A DNA stretch of 64,000 nucleotides from Luscinia megarhynchos (GCA_034336665.1 CM067576.1:11833385-11897384), one strand, 5' to 3'. Shown: positions 41,601-53,299, numbered from the stretch's first letter. A program made the numbers and translations. Notes: a model not told the origin generated them from the letters alone.

Positions 41601-44600
41601 CACTTGGGTTAAATACAGAATACAGGAGGCTATCCTGGAAAGCATAATCCTACTGCACAAGCTAATACACCTCAGTCTGCATTCCAAAGCTCTGATAAGA
41701 AAGGGCCAAACAAGTCCAGAAACATGCAAGAATTAAGAAAGGCTCCAATTTTTCACTCTGGAAACACACAAACATCAGTAGCACTACACTAGTGAATATA
41801 GAAGTCCTAATGTGTTTCTCGCTTTTCAAAATACTGACGAGATGCTTTCAAGTTGCATAAGAGGATTAAAAAAAAAAAAGTTTTACAAGAATGATTGATT
41901 AATTCAGTTTTGCTGGAAAAGAGCATGCTTCAGCTCCAAAGTTAAGGCACATCAAGAAAATAAATATCTAAGAAATTCAATAGAGCTGAGACACTAAAGG
42001 CTAAAGCCTAAACACACACAGTTAAAGTGCCAAATGACTACACCTTCCCTGAGAAAAATTGGATGTCACAGCTCAGTGAGCTTTGACCAAATAACTGAAT
42101 TTAAATGCTAGAAGTAACTATAAAAGATATGAAGGTGCTTCACACAGGACAAAAAAAATTGTTTCTTCAACTCAGGTGTTGGGTGGGGTATAATTTTCTG
42201 CTTCTCTACACTTGAGCAGTTTACAATCCAGGTCAAATAAAGATATGAGTCAGCTTTTGGATCCCTTTTCAAACCTGAGCATAGACTTCAAGTAGTTTTC
42301 ATAATTCTTCTTGTTCTCATGTTTTTGTTTCCAATTAGTTTTCTACTTAATTAAAAACTACATACCTTAAATTTTTCTAGCTGCCTCACTTTCATAAGAA
42401 GATCTTCTATTTCACCATTCTTTTGCTCTAACATGGACTGTAAGCGTTCCAGCTGATCAAATTCTGCCTGGGAGCCCTTCAGCTGTAGCAGTGTAGCCAT
42501 TTGCAGCTGGAAAAAAGGAAAAAGCTATTTACAACAAGTACTGGGATAAGTGACTGAAAATCCCAACCTTTTACACAAAACTGTTTGGGTACTCAAGCCT
42601 TGTAATTCTAAGCCCGAATACAGAAGGGCACTGGATGATTTGAACTCAGTAATTATCACCACAGACACTCCATGAGGCATGAAGACAGCAGAGATCTCAC
42701 TGAGCAGTGCAGTCCTGAGGTGTCCCACTCATCTCTGTATTGGCTAAGGAGCACACAAACACACTGCCAAGAACACACACAACATTCCACATTCACACCA
42801 TCAGCACCAAGCCAGCCAGAACCAAGTCTCAGTCTAGGCTGATTTGTCACAGCTAAAATGCATCCCTGCAACTCACTTAGGAAAACCCACAAATTTAACC
42901 CCTCGTTTGTTCAGTTCTGCTTTTCAGGTATAACACCATGTTTGCCTTCTACAATAACACCCTCTGTCATTACAAAGAAGAAGTTATAAAAATGTTACAT
43001 TTCTAGCAATATTTCTGTTGGTGTTAACATAGCAATATTGAAGTACAAGGATCTTAGTACATTCAGTTACAGGTGATCTATTAGACATTTAAACAACAGG
43101 AAATACAAAAAAATCAAAGACTTCACAAGGTGTTAGTGAAAGCTGAGGTATTTTTATCAGTCTAGTTAATATGGATAAGGTAACACTGGGAGAAATCACA
43201 GGGAAAGGATGGAGAGAAAAAATTAGATTATAAAGAGAAAGTGAGAAGAGCATAGAATCTCCTATGTCAGGTAAAGTTATTGAGGATTCCGTGCACAAAT
43301 TAGAGCAAATGAAAGATTCAATCATCTCATCAGAGCTTCTTACAGGATGTAAGGGAGGCAAAATTGTAAACTCCACCTCACTGGCTGACAAAAACTATCC
43401 TTACAGTTCCCAAGCACAGACACCCAACCTTGTTCCCTTTCCCCTTAAAAGTCTTCCTGCTAACTGCAAATTGCAGCTGATCTACATAACAGAGAACAGG
43501 AACTTAAAGAAACTGGGAAGGATGTTCTGGCCTAGGAAAAATACACTAGAGGTGGTAAAGCTTTCCCAGGAGCGCTGTGTACATTCTGTTCAGGAGACAG
43601 ATCCTCAGGATTTACCAGTAAATACCACAAAGTGAGGTTCTTCAACTAAAGATGCAACAGCAGTAACCCCTCCTGTGGTAAGCAGCTTTGAGTGATCAGC
43701 TAAACTCAGACTGAGCTTTAACTGGCAGCATCTCAGTGCAGCACAACACAGAGGATGCTAAAGGCATCTAAGACAGCAGCTTAAGTGAAACAGCTGTCCT
43801 AACCAACTACCCACTTCCAATACTATTGGAAAAAAATCCCAAAAATATTCCAAATAAAAGCATTAAATGCTAGTACAGGGATACCAATTTGCCTCCATTC
43901 TTGGTACTTTCAGTATGAGGTGTTTCTTACATCATTCAATCAGTATGACTGACATATCACAAGGAGAACATTTCCAAAGGAACTGATCCTACCCAATGAC
44001 TTTCCTCACTCAAATCTCTGCTGCATTAGCAAGGTTTTTCTTCCCCTTTAAGACTACTGTTTGAACTATATTCAACCTACTCCACAAAATCTAGGTAATG
44101 CAAACCTTCAGTGCAACTCACAATTGTCACCCTTGATGCTTAAGCACTCTCCTCAAACTGCATGAATAAGTAGTTCATCAAAATGAAAGGATCCACTTTA
44201 GCACTGGAAAACTCATGAGACCAACATAAAAACAGTTGGCAGCTCTGCAGCATCCCCTTGACACTACCTTGTAAATCAGCTTCTGCTAACTAGTCATCAA
44301 CAGTATTAACCAACAGGCTCCCATTCTACAGCAGTGGAGTTTAACTTAAAGGGTTATGAAAGTTATGACTTATTCTTACACCAAAAATAGGGAAAAGGAA
44401 AAAAAAAATGGACAAAGACAAGAAAGCAACACAGAGGTAGAAAAACCCAAACCCCTACAGTGTGATGGTGGTAAAAACCTGATCTTTTCTTTATGCTCAT
44501 TCCTGACAACAACAGTTCATGCACAAATACTTGACTCGTAAAGTACAAGAATTAGGAAAGAAAAAAAAAATTATCAAGACAAACTGAATGCTAGTTTGAC

Positions 44601-47600
44601 TGACACAAGTAGTGTTTTACTTTTATCCATTAAACAACTACTGCCAAAGTGAGCAAACATGGTGCCTTCACTGTAAAGTGGATGTTGTTGGACCATAGGA
44701 GTCAAACAGCACAACATCATCTCACTTGTTTTTTCTCCCATTTCCCTCCCCCCAGACTACTGCACAACATTTTAAAGATAACAAATCCCCTGGCCTGTGC
44801 ATTAAAGCAGTAGCTTATCAGACCCAAGGACACCCTGGAGCATTACAGGAATCATCCTACCTTCATTCTTTGCAATTGTTCTCTACTGAATGCATGCTGT
44901 TTTTGTAGAGACTGATATTTTACTTTCACACTGATCAGCTGTCGTTCCATTTCTGCCCTACGGTCCTCCACCTACAGAACATTGTGAACAATTATTACTG
45001 TGAAATTACAACACTTGCTGTCACTTGGATGGTGAGCTGGATAAGGACATGTTGCTTAGCAATTGGTGCTCAGTCTGCAAATACTGCTTTTCCAGCAGCA
45101 GTACTTGAAAATCCAGGCTACTGTCATTGTCCTGTGATAGAAGTGAGTAGACAGTGCCACTAGCCCAATCAGTGAAATGCATCATATTGTTCTTTTGATA
45201 TCAAGATAAAGTAGCATTTCATATGCTTCAGTATTGCTTAGAATAGTTTTGTCCACTGGCAAGGGAACAGTTAAAAAAATCTGAACTGTTTCCCCAATTT
45301 CACCCATTCCCTGGATGCTGCCATGAAATATAATGTTCCCTATGCATTTAACACTTACTCAAAAGCTAATTCCAAAACCCTCCCAAACACTCAAACATCC
45401 AGACATTTTCAGGAAGTTTGTAAGGCAGCTTTTATCAGCATCTCTTAATAGTTCATATACTGTCTTCTGCATTAAAGGATTTATCAGCTGAACAAAACTA
45501 CTTAGAGTCAAGAGCTGCAGACAGAACCATCATGAGCCCCCAGCCAAAACTTTTGACTTGATAGTCAGATAAGCTGAAGTGATTCCATTAAGTTTACTAA
45601 CTCCTTATCTTCAGAGAGACCATGAAATGGCTTTCCACATGTCAGATCAACACTGAAGTCATGTTTGAGGAGTAGAGATACACACTGGCCAGATCAAGTG
45701 CAGATACTCTCATATTTTCAATACAATATAAGAAAGGAAACAGAAAATACTTCTCAGGCATCTGTTGCATAGTTGTACCTCAGCAAAGAGAGAATTGCCT
45801 TTACTTGTAGGGTCCAAAGATTGTTGCACTGCGTGATCCAGCTGAACCTGAAGCTCCTGATTAGCCTCACGAGCTTTCTAGATTTAAGCAAAGAGGATAT
45901 TGGTCATTTAAGCATCTGATGTACTGCATACATGAATTTAATCAGAGAGCTTTAACTCTTTTTAATTTCCTATACTTTAGCAGAGATTATACCATACTGA
46001 AGTCCTTAACTGTACATACAGTTCTAGTAACTAAGAGACAAATTAATTTCATTTCACAAAAACACTTAATATTCCACGTTTCTTCAGAACAAGAGCACAA
46101 CTAAAAGCTTTTAAGGATAAGCTTTGATGTCAACTGGATTCACGATACTCAGACCACTCTTCCACCTGTGTTCATCAGTCAAAAATGCTCTACTTCCCAA
46201 TACAAGATTCTCCACAGTGTTCAGCAGGAGCTTGAAATAAAAAGGAGAATTCTGCCAGTGACCTGTGAGAAGGTCCCCAACAAGCAGAACAATGCCATAC
46301 AAAGGCTCTCCTTTCACAGCTGCCACAAAACAAGGCCAACAGAGAGCTTTTACCACCAGGCAACACCAAACATGACCAACCATTATCCTTCTCTTCCCCC
46401 TCTCTCTCACAACTCCTCAGAAATCCTATTTCACCAAAACTTGGCAACACAGCTTGTGCAAATTGGGGATTATCTACCACTGGGAAGTGAAATTAAGAGA
46501 ATACCTCTAATGCATTACAGTAAAAAACAACTTCTTTTTCCCTCTCTTCTTTTTCCCCCTGCAGCTGCTCCAGCTGGTTCCGTAAGTTACTGTTCACAAG
46601 CTCTAACTGTTCTTTACTGCACTGCAGCTCGTTCAGCTTTTCTTCATCATTGGCCTAAACAAACAAAAAACAAGAAAGAAATAAAAAAAATTTAAAACAA
46701 TTGCAAGATAAGCAGGCCTAAGTAAACCATTTATTAGCAGTAATTAGTTTTAATGCAAAATATTATCTTGAAGAAGAGAGGCTATTAAAGCTTAGCTGTT
46801 AGGGCTGTTATTTTTTGCTGTGCACATCATCTGAATAAAAGTCACTTCTAACATGGCACTGTAGACAACACACATAAATATGAAATGAACAATAGGGCAG
46901 AATTTCATCTTCAACTAGGCTACACTACAAATTCAGTGCTACTCACACACCTTCTGACTCTGGAGTTCAGTGAGCTCTATCTGCAGGTTGAGCATTTCTG
47001 AAGACATGGTCTCATGCACACGCTCAGACATCAGGTGCAGTTCTTCTGATTTGGCAGCAATTATTTCCTTCTGATGCTCCACTTTTTGTCTCAGTTGTTT
47101 CTCTGACAGCCGAGTTTCATCCAGTTCTGCTTTCAGATTCTCCAACTTAAAAACAGTTGATAACTAAGTAGTAACATTTCATGGTAAATTCTTGAAAAGC
47201 ACAATACTTCTAACTGTTCCAATTACAGAAAATGTCTTGGAAACACAAGAGTAGCTTTCAAAAATAAGCACTGAAATTTAGTGTTATTTATAAGTGACTA
47301 CACAAATATTTTTCAAAAACCAAGCAAGCAAGTTACTACACATTGTAACTATTTATTTCTTTTGGTAGTTAAAGAGTGCAATTAAATTAAGCACATAGTA
47401 TCTAAAATGGTATTAAACAATGTTTAAGCTATAGTTACCAAACCTTATTTTTAAGGTCACTGATTTCTTGTCCATAGGCTCTGTCAAGCTGCTCTTTCTG
47501 TTTATCCAGTTGCACATTTTGCTGTTGCTTAAGGGAATCACACTCAAAATTCAAGCTTTCCAACATTCGATTCTTGAGTTCAATTTCTCTCTGAAGAGTG

Positions 47601-50600
47601 TATTTCTCTTGTTCAAATTTCTGAAAGAAATGACACACTAATAAATCTAGATGTAATTGTACACTGTTCCCTAAGCATTTATGAAACAGCACAGGCTCAG
47701 AACCAAGATTTTGTAGATCATTTAGTCTTTTGTTGCAATACACGTTTAAAAAAAATAAAAATAACTGCTCTAAAATGTTATGATTTATAAATGTTGTGAT
47801 TATAACTTGACTGTGCAATATTCTCTTCTTCATGGAAACTCTGTATTTCATTGCACCCAACATGAAAGGTGTAGGTATCTTTTCTGCAAGTGTCATAAAT
47901 TTAGCCTGAGTTTTGCCCTTTCTACCTCTACAGAACCCAATTAGGTTAAAAATTACTACAGTCCATCAAGAAGAACAGCTGAGTTCATAGTTTTTTAAGA
48001 CAGCTAAATTGTCTGTTTCATAACAAATCCCATCAAATCTTCCAGACTGAAGAATAATTTTTAAACAGCTTCCATCTATGCTTAATTGCATGTTTGCTAA
48101 TTACAAAGGGTAGCTGCATTTTACTCTTCCATTCAGCTAGCAATTAAGGAAAAGAGAATCTAGAAAGTAAAAATGCTAATAAGGAAGCCAAATTAATCTA
48201 AATATGCATTTTTTTTTCCCTTTTTAAAATAACCTAACTCTCAAGACAGAAAACAGAATTAAATAAAAAACTAAAAGCTGTCAAGTATCAAAGTGACCTC
48301 TGTGGCCTAGACACAGTCTATCAAGGACAGGCTTAGCTCTCAAATACCCAGGGCAGGAGCTTTAACACAAAGATAAAAACTGGGCACAGGACAGGTTTGA
48401 GAGTTCATTGCTTGGCCAGAGCCAAGAACAACAAAACCCCAGCAAGAACCTGCCTGCACATTGGTACAGAAGAGCACACAGAGCTTTCTGAGAGGCTTTT
48501 GTGCCTGCTGGTAGAGCCCACACTTGTGCTCACAGTAACTGCCTTGGCTCTCAGACTGCAAAGAGAACCAGAGAGAGATTCAAATGCTCTAAAGAATCTG
48601 TAGGGTAAGCACAGCTCCCACACAAAATGTTATTCTACTGTATTAAGGCCCACAGTTCCTACCCTCCACCCCTGGAATCTAAGTTACCAGCCAGGCCTAG
48701 AAGTTGGCTCCAGCCTCTCACACAGCATCACAACCTATGGGAGCAGCTTGACAGCTCAGTACCTGCCCTCTGCTGATCAGCAGAAAATGATGATCCTGCC
48801 CTGACTTCCTTGGAACTTGTGCCTTCAGCTTGCTCTCACACAAAGCTTACTAATGGTGAACTGCCCAGAATAAAAAATTCTGTCCATTCAGAACAGCAGG
48901 GTGCTACAACCCTCTGGCTGCTACAAAACAAACCTTTCAGCTCTATCCCAGGAGAGGGGATGGACACACAACCAGAAACAGACTAAATGAAGATAAATAA
49001 TTTATCTGAAACATAGGCTGGCTGAACACAAACATGATTAAAGCCTTTGTGAAAAGTGGAAGAGATATTCCCAACCGAAATTTTCTCAAAAACTAAAACT
49101 GGTCAACTAAATAATTCCTCTATAATTCAGCACTACACTATTCCTTTTTCTGAGCTGCAAACAAGTGTGCTAATAAGTTCAGAACCCGTGGGTATTTGGA
49201 AAATTTGAAAATTTCACTACAGAAAAAATCAATTTTACAGTCTTGCTGCTAGCATTCTTCTCACAGCTTTTAAGTGATATAAGGGACTGGGAGAGCATAC
49301 ACGAATGAATTGCTAAACAGAGGCAAAACACATGCTCTGAAGCAAATATACTTTAGCATTTAGCACTCATTTTACATTAAAGACAATTAGTCCTACAGGA
49401 CACTGAACACTTGATGCATAATTAGCTATGAAACCCTGTCCCAGTTAGATACAAATATGCTCAATGTCTTAAAGCTGAAAAAAAGCTCTCTCTACAACTA
49501 CTTAGAGGTTTATTAAAATGAATCTCAAAGGCATGTAAAACACCTGTGCCCTTCAGAAATTAGTTAAAATAAACCAAAGTTTTGAACTTTGTGAACAAAA
49601 GGCAGTCATCACCTCAGTTTTCTCAGTCAATTCACAGCATGTTTGATCCAGCTTATTTTGAACCTCAGTTTGGGACTCCAGTAAATGCAAACCATATTGT
49701 GCTGCCTTTCTTCGCTCGTTCTCTGCTTCCTTCAGTTGCTGTTTAAGACTTAAAATGGTCTCTGCCTCCATTTTTCTTTTTTTATTCAGCACTGCAAACA
49801 AAAATTATTAAAAAAATATATTGCAGTAAACATATTTTACAGATAAGAGTAGTTATCTGAAAGAAGTTACCGGATTTCTTTTCTTAACCAGGATAGAACA
49901 ATGTATTTTTGCATTAATAGAAGACACAAAAGCTCACAAAAAGACCTGTGAGCAGTAAAGTAACAGTAATTTCTTCATAAACTTAGCTACTGATTATGTC
50001 TAACATGTAGCAAAAGCACTCCTGTGCACCCAGTCTGGTTTCTTTGTACATCACAACCAGAGTCTATTTAGGATAGAGCTCTTTTGACAAGCACAAGAGA
50101 ATTAAATAACCTTAGCAAAACACTGCTATGCACTTGGCTGACACTGTTTTCTCTGTATTATAAACCAAGCCTCACCAAGTCCAGCATTTCTTGTGTACAA
50201 AAATAACACTTAAGATTGGTGTAGGCAGCTGCCTTAGCAGGACAGTGTACTCCTAATAACATTATGTGGGATAGAGAAGCAGATAAAAGGTAAGGAAGGG
50301 AAGAGTCAAAAATAGAAGCCCTGTTAAAATATATAGAGTTTAACACAGGGCTTTGCATTAAGTGCTTAACAGAGTCTTTCAAAGTTTAGTTACTGCAGGC
50401 AACTTATTCATAAATAAACATCTCCTTGTCACATTTCAGAAAATTTATCCTTTTCTAACTGCATAACATAGCAGAAGACAGAAGGTGAATTTTGGAAAAT
50501 GGTTAGTTAAAGTAAATCCAACAAACCAAATATTAAAAAAACCCAAACAAAATCAAGTCAAATTAACACCATAAGCTTGTATGACTGCTTGCTCCCAAGC

Positions 50601-53100
50601 CTGCTAAATCAGCCCGCTGTAAAAAAAAATCCTATTAAGACAGAAAATACTAAGTAACTCAGGCTCCTGAACAACATATGCCAAGAGTTTTCTCAGAAAG
50701 TAGGAAATTGCAGTGAGAAACAAACACACAAAAAAATTTGCAGTTAGGGCCCATAATTTTATGCAATTTCAGAATTAAAGTAATTCTGTACTGAAGATCT
50801 AACTCCTGCTTTTTCTTCTGAAAGAAGCAATTTATTTGTTGCCATTTCTCACTGACACATACATCATTCTTATGAATGCTGTAATATCCATCCCTCACTT
50901 CTTTTTTTGCTAACTTTTATTCAACATGAATAACTCCTAGTGGAGTTACCCAGCTTCTCTTAATAGAAAATTATTTAATTAACATGCAGAAATAATTGCC
51001 CCAATACTGTGCCAATCCCTTTCCAAGGCACAAGACAGAAATTATCACATTCTGGTTTCTGCATTTTCTCCTCACTTGTTGCTATGCAGGTTTAACACAT
51101 ACAAAGAGACTTTAAGCAGCCAAGCTTTGAAACTTCAGTTTTCACCTCCAACCACTGCAATACCTGAAATACTTGCTTTCCACTTGTACTAAAATGAGCC
51201 AGTGAAACACAGGAATTTTGCATACCAATACCTGAGAATCATCAGTATCATGCTAATGCAAGGACAGGGACACCATGTACAATATTATAATGAAGTGCTT
51301 TAAGGTAAGGTGTAGCAATACAAAAACATAGGCAACAACTTTTAGCTTGCATTTCCAATAGTAAAGAGGATGAATGAATCATTGTTCACTTACATAAAAC
51401 AGAATTTTAAAAACAGCTTTATTTTCTGATCAGACACCAATATAGAGGCAGCACAGCCATTTGGTAGCTCCTAATTTACTAAATAAAATGAATAACACGT
51501 TTAACTCACCTCCAGAAGCCCATTGAAGTAATTCTTGATCTTAATCTTGCACTCCACCTTTAAAAGAAAAAAAAAGGAACAGTTGTCTAGTCTGGATGAG
51601 TCTGAGCTGCCACCACAGCACAGCCCTTCAGAGCAGTCCCTTTTCAGAGCAGGCTTAACCCTGCTGGCTGCCTCATGAACATGCAGATCACAAGCTAAAC
51701 CCCCACATAAATGCAAATCTTATTCAAATCTCAGTTAGGCAGCTGTCAGACAGTTTAGATCAGGCAATGCTGCCACAGGATGGGTGCTCTGCAATTGGTC
51801 TTTGGGGCAGGTAAACAGGCCACAGCCAGGGCTCATCTTCTTCTGGTACACCTGTAACTTTTAAGGGGATTTTGTCCCACTCTCTCCTACTTCTCCAATC
51901 TATTTTGCTTTTCTCTTCCAGTTTCACAGACAAGAACTCTGAGCTCCTAATAAATTATTTACCAGACAACAGGAAAACAAAACAACTTATGGCTTTTTTC
52001 TTAGTTTTATAGTTGAAGCATGGAGGAAAAGCAGAAATAGCTTTCCTATTCACACATTCCTGCTGACTATTAGGGAAAATAGCAAGTATACCTTTTGAAC
52101 CACAGCCAATCTCAATTTTTTCCTTGCCAATTCTGGATGAATTAAACAAGTCCAGGTAGTTTTATTCATGAAGTTGTACAGTGAAATAACTGCCAGCAAT
52201 TTAACATTATACATGAAGCTAAGTAATTTGCTCTGAAAATAACCTTTTAAGATCAATTAAATGGGTAGCAAGGTGAGTAGGCAGGAGAGGGAAATAACAG
52301 ACGTGTCCTCATTTATTCTACTGACTTACAAGAGCTATTCATTTATGGCAAAATATCTCCAAAAACTTAATGCGTGATTCTATGCTGAGAGCCGCACACC
52401 TCGATTTTCAACCACTGAAGTACTCCTTAATGAAAGTAACAGGGTTAGGAGATAAAAGGCATCTCCTAGCAGGCCAACTTTCTTCTCCCCCTGTAGCACA
52501 GTTCTGGTTAAACGCGTTTTCCCAGGGCCACAAGTAACAGCCGTGTGTGTTCTGCTGCTGCCAGCAGCACGTGTGCGGTTTTCTGATCAGGAACACGATT
52601 ACCAGGCTGCTTTGCCCCTTAGCCCAGGCACTCCCCGAATCCAGCCACTTACTTACACAAGTGCATATCTGCGCCTAGCACGTAGCACACCCGGGCTGAA
52701 AGATGTCCGCAGCTGATCACCTTCCACAACAGCTTCTCGGGTGGGGCAGTACTACAGAGAGCACACAAGCATCACACCACAGCCTCATCGTTCAGCCAGC
52801 AGAGCGCCGTGTGTCACCAGCGCCATGTCCCCGCTGACCCCCACACCCGGTACGGGCCCCGAGGGCGGCGAGGACGGGCTCGCTCCGCTCCACCGAGGGC
52901 TGCGGGCAGCAAACGGCCCCACCCGCAGCAGGGAACCGAGCGGCCAGCGCTGGCAGCGGCTCCAAAGCGCAAACCCCCCTCGCTGGCCGCCCTTCGGCCA
53001 CCGGCGCTGGGTGGTCTCCCCCCGTTACTCTCCCCTCAGCTGCCCCCGCCGCCCTCTCCGCACCGGCCGTTGCCGCCGTTCAAACTCGGCTCCGCGGCGC
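32690..53100 (-). CDS. SPDL1: SPDL1 (Spindly, kinetochore dynein adaptor), complete coding sequence in 11 coding exons
   Basis: Eleven exons join in phase into 607 codons plus stop; human Spindly has 605. Family knowledge: Spindly is recruited to kinetochores by the RZZ complex and activates dynein-dynactin to strip checkpoint proteins. Seen here: a coiled coil over most of residues 1-440; a CC1 box AAQYG at 23-27; the Spindly motif NSLFAEVEDRR around residue 258; a lysine-rich, low-conservation tail; and a C-terminal CAQQ CaaX box. Coding exons from 5': 49613-49771, 47444-47620, 46951-47145, 46505-46654, 45779-45877, 44861-44971, 42366-42506, 40758-40867, 40010-40197, 38242-38587, 33243-33390. 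The first coding exon begins 20 bases after an acceptor, so an upstream non-coding exon exists, probably in the CpG island at 52800-53260. Gene limits given are estimates from promoter and poly(A) signals. Confidence 0.96.
32714..32719 (-). terminator. SPDL1: Probable SPDL1 poly(A) signal
   Basis: AATAAA on the minus strand about 520 bases past the stop, followed downstream by a U/GU-rich stretch. A second AATAAA at 32586-32591 could act as an alternative distal signal. Another AATAAA overlaps the stop codon itself. Confidence 0.5.
33243..33390 (-). CDS. SPDL1: SPDL1 last coding exon, CaaX box and stop
   Basis: Residues 559-607 and TAA at 33243-33245. It reads LTAESRFETTEEDKRETK through KKHSTLYVSSKASSETQCAQQ, closely matching the human C-terminus. 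CAQQ is a CaaX motif of the farnesyl-preferred type (Gln last). Acceptor tatag at 33391-33392, after an intron of about 4.9 kb. Confidence 0.95.
35040..35325 (+). mobile_element. Possible decayed endogenous retrovirus LTR fragment
   Basis: The sequence resembles the 3' half of avian ERVL-type LTRs: a purine-rich GGAAGAAGGACTGGGGCAA, a pyrimidine stretch, GAGAGAGGGAGGAG-like purines, then CAGCTGGCAGC...GAGGTTCACCCC where such LTRs end near GGTTAACCC. The match is from memory and diverged. Termini and duplication were not found. Confidence 0.3.
38242..38587 (-). CDS. SPDL1: SPDL1 coding exon 10, divergent tail
   Basis: Residues 444-558, a lysine- and serine-rich, presumably disordered region beginning LLKGPKIKKKKEKIP and including FQAIRNIVEPERERKRVRIQ. 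Conservation is low, as expected for the Spindly tail. The donor is AG|GTCAGT (C at +3). The assignment is fixed by phase and by the join to PRLTAES, which matches human PRLAAES. Confidence 0.9.
38931..39003 (-). mobile_element. CR1 LINE 3' end, left part (interrupted)
   Basis: ATGGAATCCCAGAATAGTTT, GGGTTGGAAGGGACCTTA and CCCTGCCATGGGCAGG are the reverse complement of the avian CR1 3' tail. The copy resumes after the inserted LTR at 39305. It sits in the SPDL1 intron between coding exons 9 and 10. Confidence 0.92.
39004..39304 (-). mobile_element. Solo LTR of an endogenous retrovirus, inserted in the CR1
   Basis: A 301-bp insertion beginning TG and ending CA on either strand, flanked by a perfect 6-bp duplication GGCAGG (38998-39003 and 39305-39310). 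On the minus strand it contains TATAAAAGT followed closely by AATAAA, as expected of an LTR promoter and poly(A) signal. No internal viral sequence is present, so it is a solo LTR left by recombination. A 6-bp duplication fits ERVK-like or alpharetrovirus-like elements. Confidence 0.85.
39311..39486 (-). mobile_element. CR1 LINE, right part
   Basis: GACACCTTCCACTATCCTAG, GCTCCAAGCCCCATCCAACC and GGAAGTTTCTTCCTAGTATC continue the same CR1 copy from exactly where the left part stops, allowing for the duplicated GGCAGG. Confidence 0.9.
40010..40197 (-). CDS. SPDL1: SPDL1 coding exon 9
   Basis: Residues 381-443, with KEMETLKNELSLQRMKALYE, FERKLFTNERHLQACQSENM and LDELKMKYEPE, the end of the conserved coiled coil. 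Acceptor ctcag, donor GTAAAT. Confidence 0.96.
40758..40867 (-). CDS. SPDL1: SPDL1 coding exon 8
   Basis: Residues 345-380, with SLYESMEESRPANGAKGSDS and YYADLLQIKLDNS, matching the conserved YY-DLLQ-KLDN segment. Ends in phase 2 at a GTAAGT donor. Confidence 0.94.
42366..42506 (-). CDS. SPDL1: SPDL1 coding exon 7
   Basis: Residues 298-344, with LQMATLLQLKGSQAEFDQLE and LEQKNGEIEDLLMKVRQLEK, near the human coiled coil. Acceptor ttccag, donor GTATGT. Confidence 0.95.
44861..44971 (-). CDS. SPDL1: SPDL1 coding exon 6 (second half of Spindly motif)
   Basis: Residues 261-297, VEDRRAEMERQLISVKVKYQ then SLQKQHAFSREQLQRMK. Acceptor tgtag, donor GTAGGA. Confidence 0.95.
45779..45877 (-). CDS. SPDL1: SPDL1 coding exon 5 (first half of Spindly motif)
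   Basis: Residues 228-260, with KAREANQELQVQLDHAVQQS and LDPTSKGNSLFAE. Phe258 corresponds to the human Phe258 required for dynein-dynactin recruitment. Donor GTACAA, phase 0. Confidence 0.95.
46505..46654 (-). CDS. SPDL1: SPDL1 coding exon 4
   Basis: Residues 178-227, with ANDEEKLNELQCSKEQLELV and EKEEREKEVVFYCNALE, matching the human segment ending YYNALE. Acceptor gtttag, donor GTATTC. Confidence 0.95.
46951..47145 (-). CDS. SPDL1: SPDL1 coding exon 3
   Basis: Residues 113-177, with LENLKAELDETRLSEKQLRQ, KSEELHLMSERVHETMSSEM and LNLQIELTELQSQK. Heptad-like coiled coil; donor GTGTGT, phase 0. Confidence 0.96.
47444..47620 (-). CDS. SPDL1: SPDL1 coding exon 2
   Basis: Residues 54-112, with KFEQEKYTLQREIELKNRML and EQLDRAYGQEISDLKNK, a coiled coil close to the human protein. 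The donor reads AAG|GTTTGG, weak at +3 to +5 but fixed by phase and by homology across the junction. Confidence 0.95.
49613..49791 (-). CDS. SPDL1: SPDL1 coding exon 1 (start codon, CC1 box)
   Basis: The exon starts at 49791 after a ttgcag acceptor and has 20 bases of 5'UTR. The ATG at 49771 sits in AAAAATGG, a strong context (A at -3, G at +4). It encodes residues 1-53, opening MEAETILSLKQQLKEAENER, with KAAQYGLHLLESQ at 22-34. The AAxxG box contacts dynein light intermediate chain in this adaptor family. Donor GTGATG. Confidence 0.96.
49792..52800 (-). other. SPDL1: SPDL1 first intron (5'UTR intron)
   Basis: About 3 kb, AT-rich, between the promoter island and the first coding exon. No coding exon or recognisable element was found. 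A strong-looking donor, GTAAGTAAGT on the minus strand, lies near 52655 and might belong to an alternative first exon. Confidence 0.55.
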
Positions 53101-53260
53101 CGCCCAGGTCTCGCGAGATCCGCCCGCCTCCCGCGCAGGGCGGGCCCGTGAGGGGCCGTGGGGCTCCCGGGGCGCTCGCCGTGACCGCCGGCGCTGCTGC
53201 CGCGTCCTGGCCGCCCCGTTTCTCGCTGTTAAATCTCACAGCGCGGGACCAACCCGGGAG
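52800..53260 (-). promoter_or_regulatory. SPDL1: SPDL1 CpG-island promoter
   Basis: GC- and CpG-dense island upstream of the first coding exon. It contains a perfect TCTCGCGAGA palindrome (53109-53118), a TTTGAA CHR-like element on the minus strand (53079-53084) about 25 bases downstream in the direction of transcription, and a CCAAT at 53261-53265; an inverted CCAAT lies at 53399-53403. The non-coding first exon and its donor were not pinned down; several weak GT sites are possible. Reading frames spanning the island on both strands reflect its composition. Confidence 0.7.
53109..53118. promoter_or_regulatory. SPDL1: TCTCGCGAGA core promoter palindrome
   Basis: Exact 10-bp palindrome, a known vertebrate core-promoter element of CpG-island housekeeping and cell-cycle genes that can drive transcription in both directions. 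Confidence 0.75.
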
Positions 53261-53299
53261 CCAATTCGCACACTGAAGAAAGCGATTTCTGTGGTTTTT

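Larger units (their letters stand above)
33391..49612 (-). other. SPDL1: SPDL1 introns between coding exons
   Basis: Ten introns. The longest is the last, 33391-38241. Noted contents are the CR1 and nested LTR at 38931-39486, and a possible old LTR at 35040-35325. Reading frames in these gaps, such as 46168-46695, overlap or lie antisense to exons and show no family resemblance. Confidence 0.7.

Noticed and set aside
42635..42660. ACTCAGTAATTATCA shared with the CR1-like fragment at 11869
   Set aside because: Only 15 bases match and the flanks do not resemble CR1; likely coincidence.
46168..46695. 175-codon plus-strand reading frame
   Set aside because: It runs antisense across SPDL1 coding exon 4 and adjoining intron; the true exon is explained on the minus strand.
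52741..53276. Overlapping 136- and 155-codon plus-strand frames at the SPDL1 island
   Set aside because: Pro/Arg/Gly-rich translations in different frames of a CpG island are compositional; no family resemblance.
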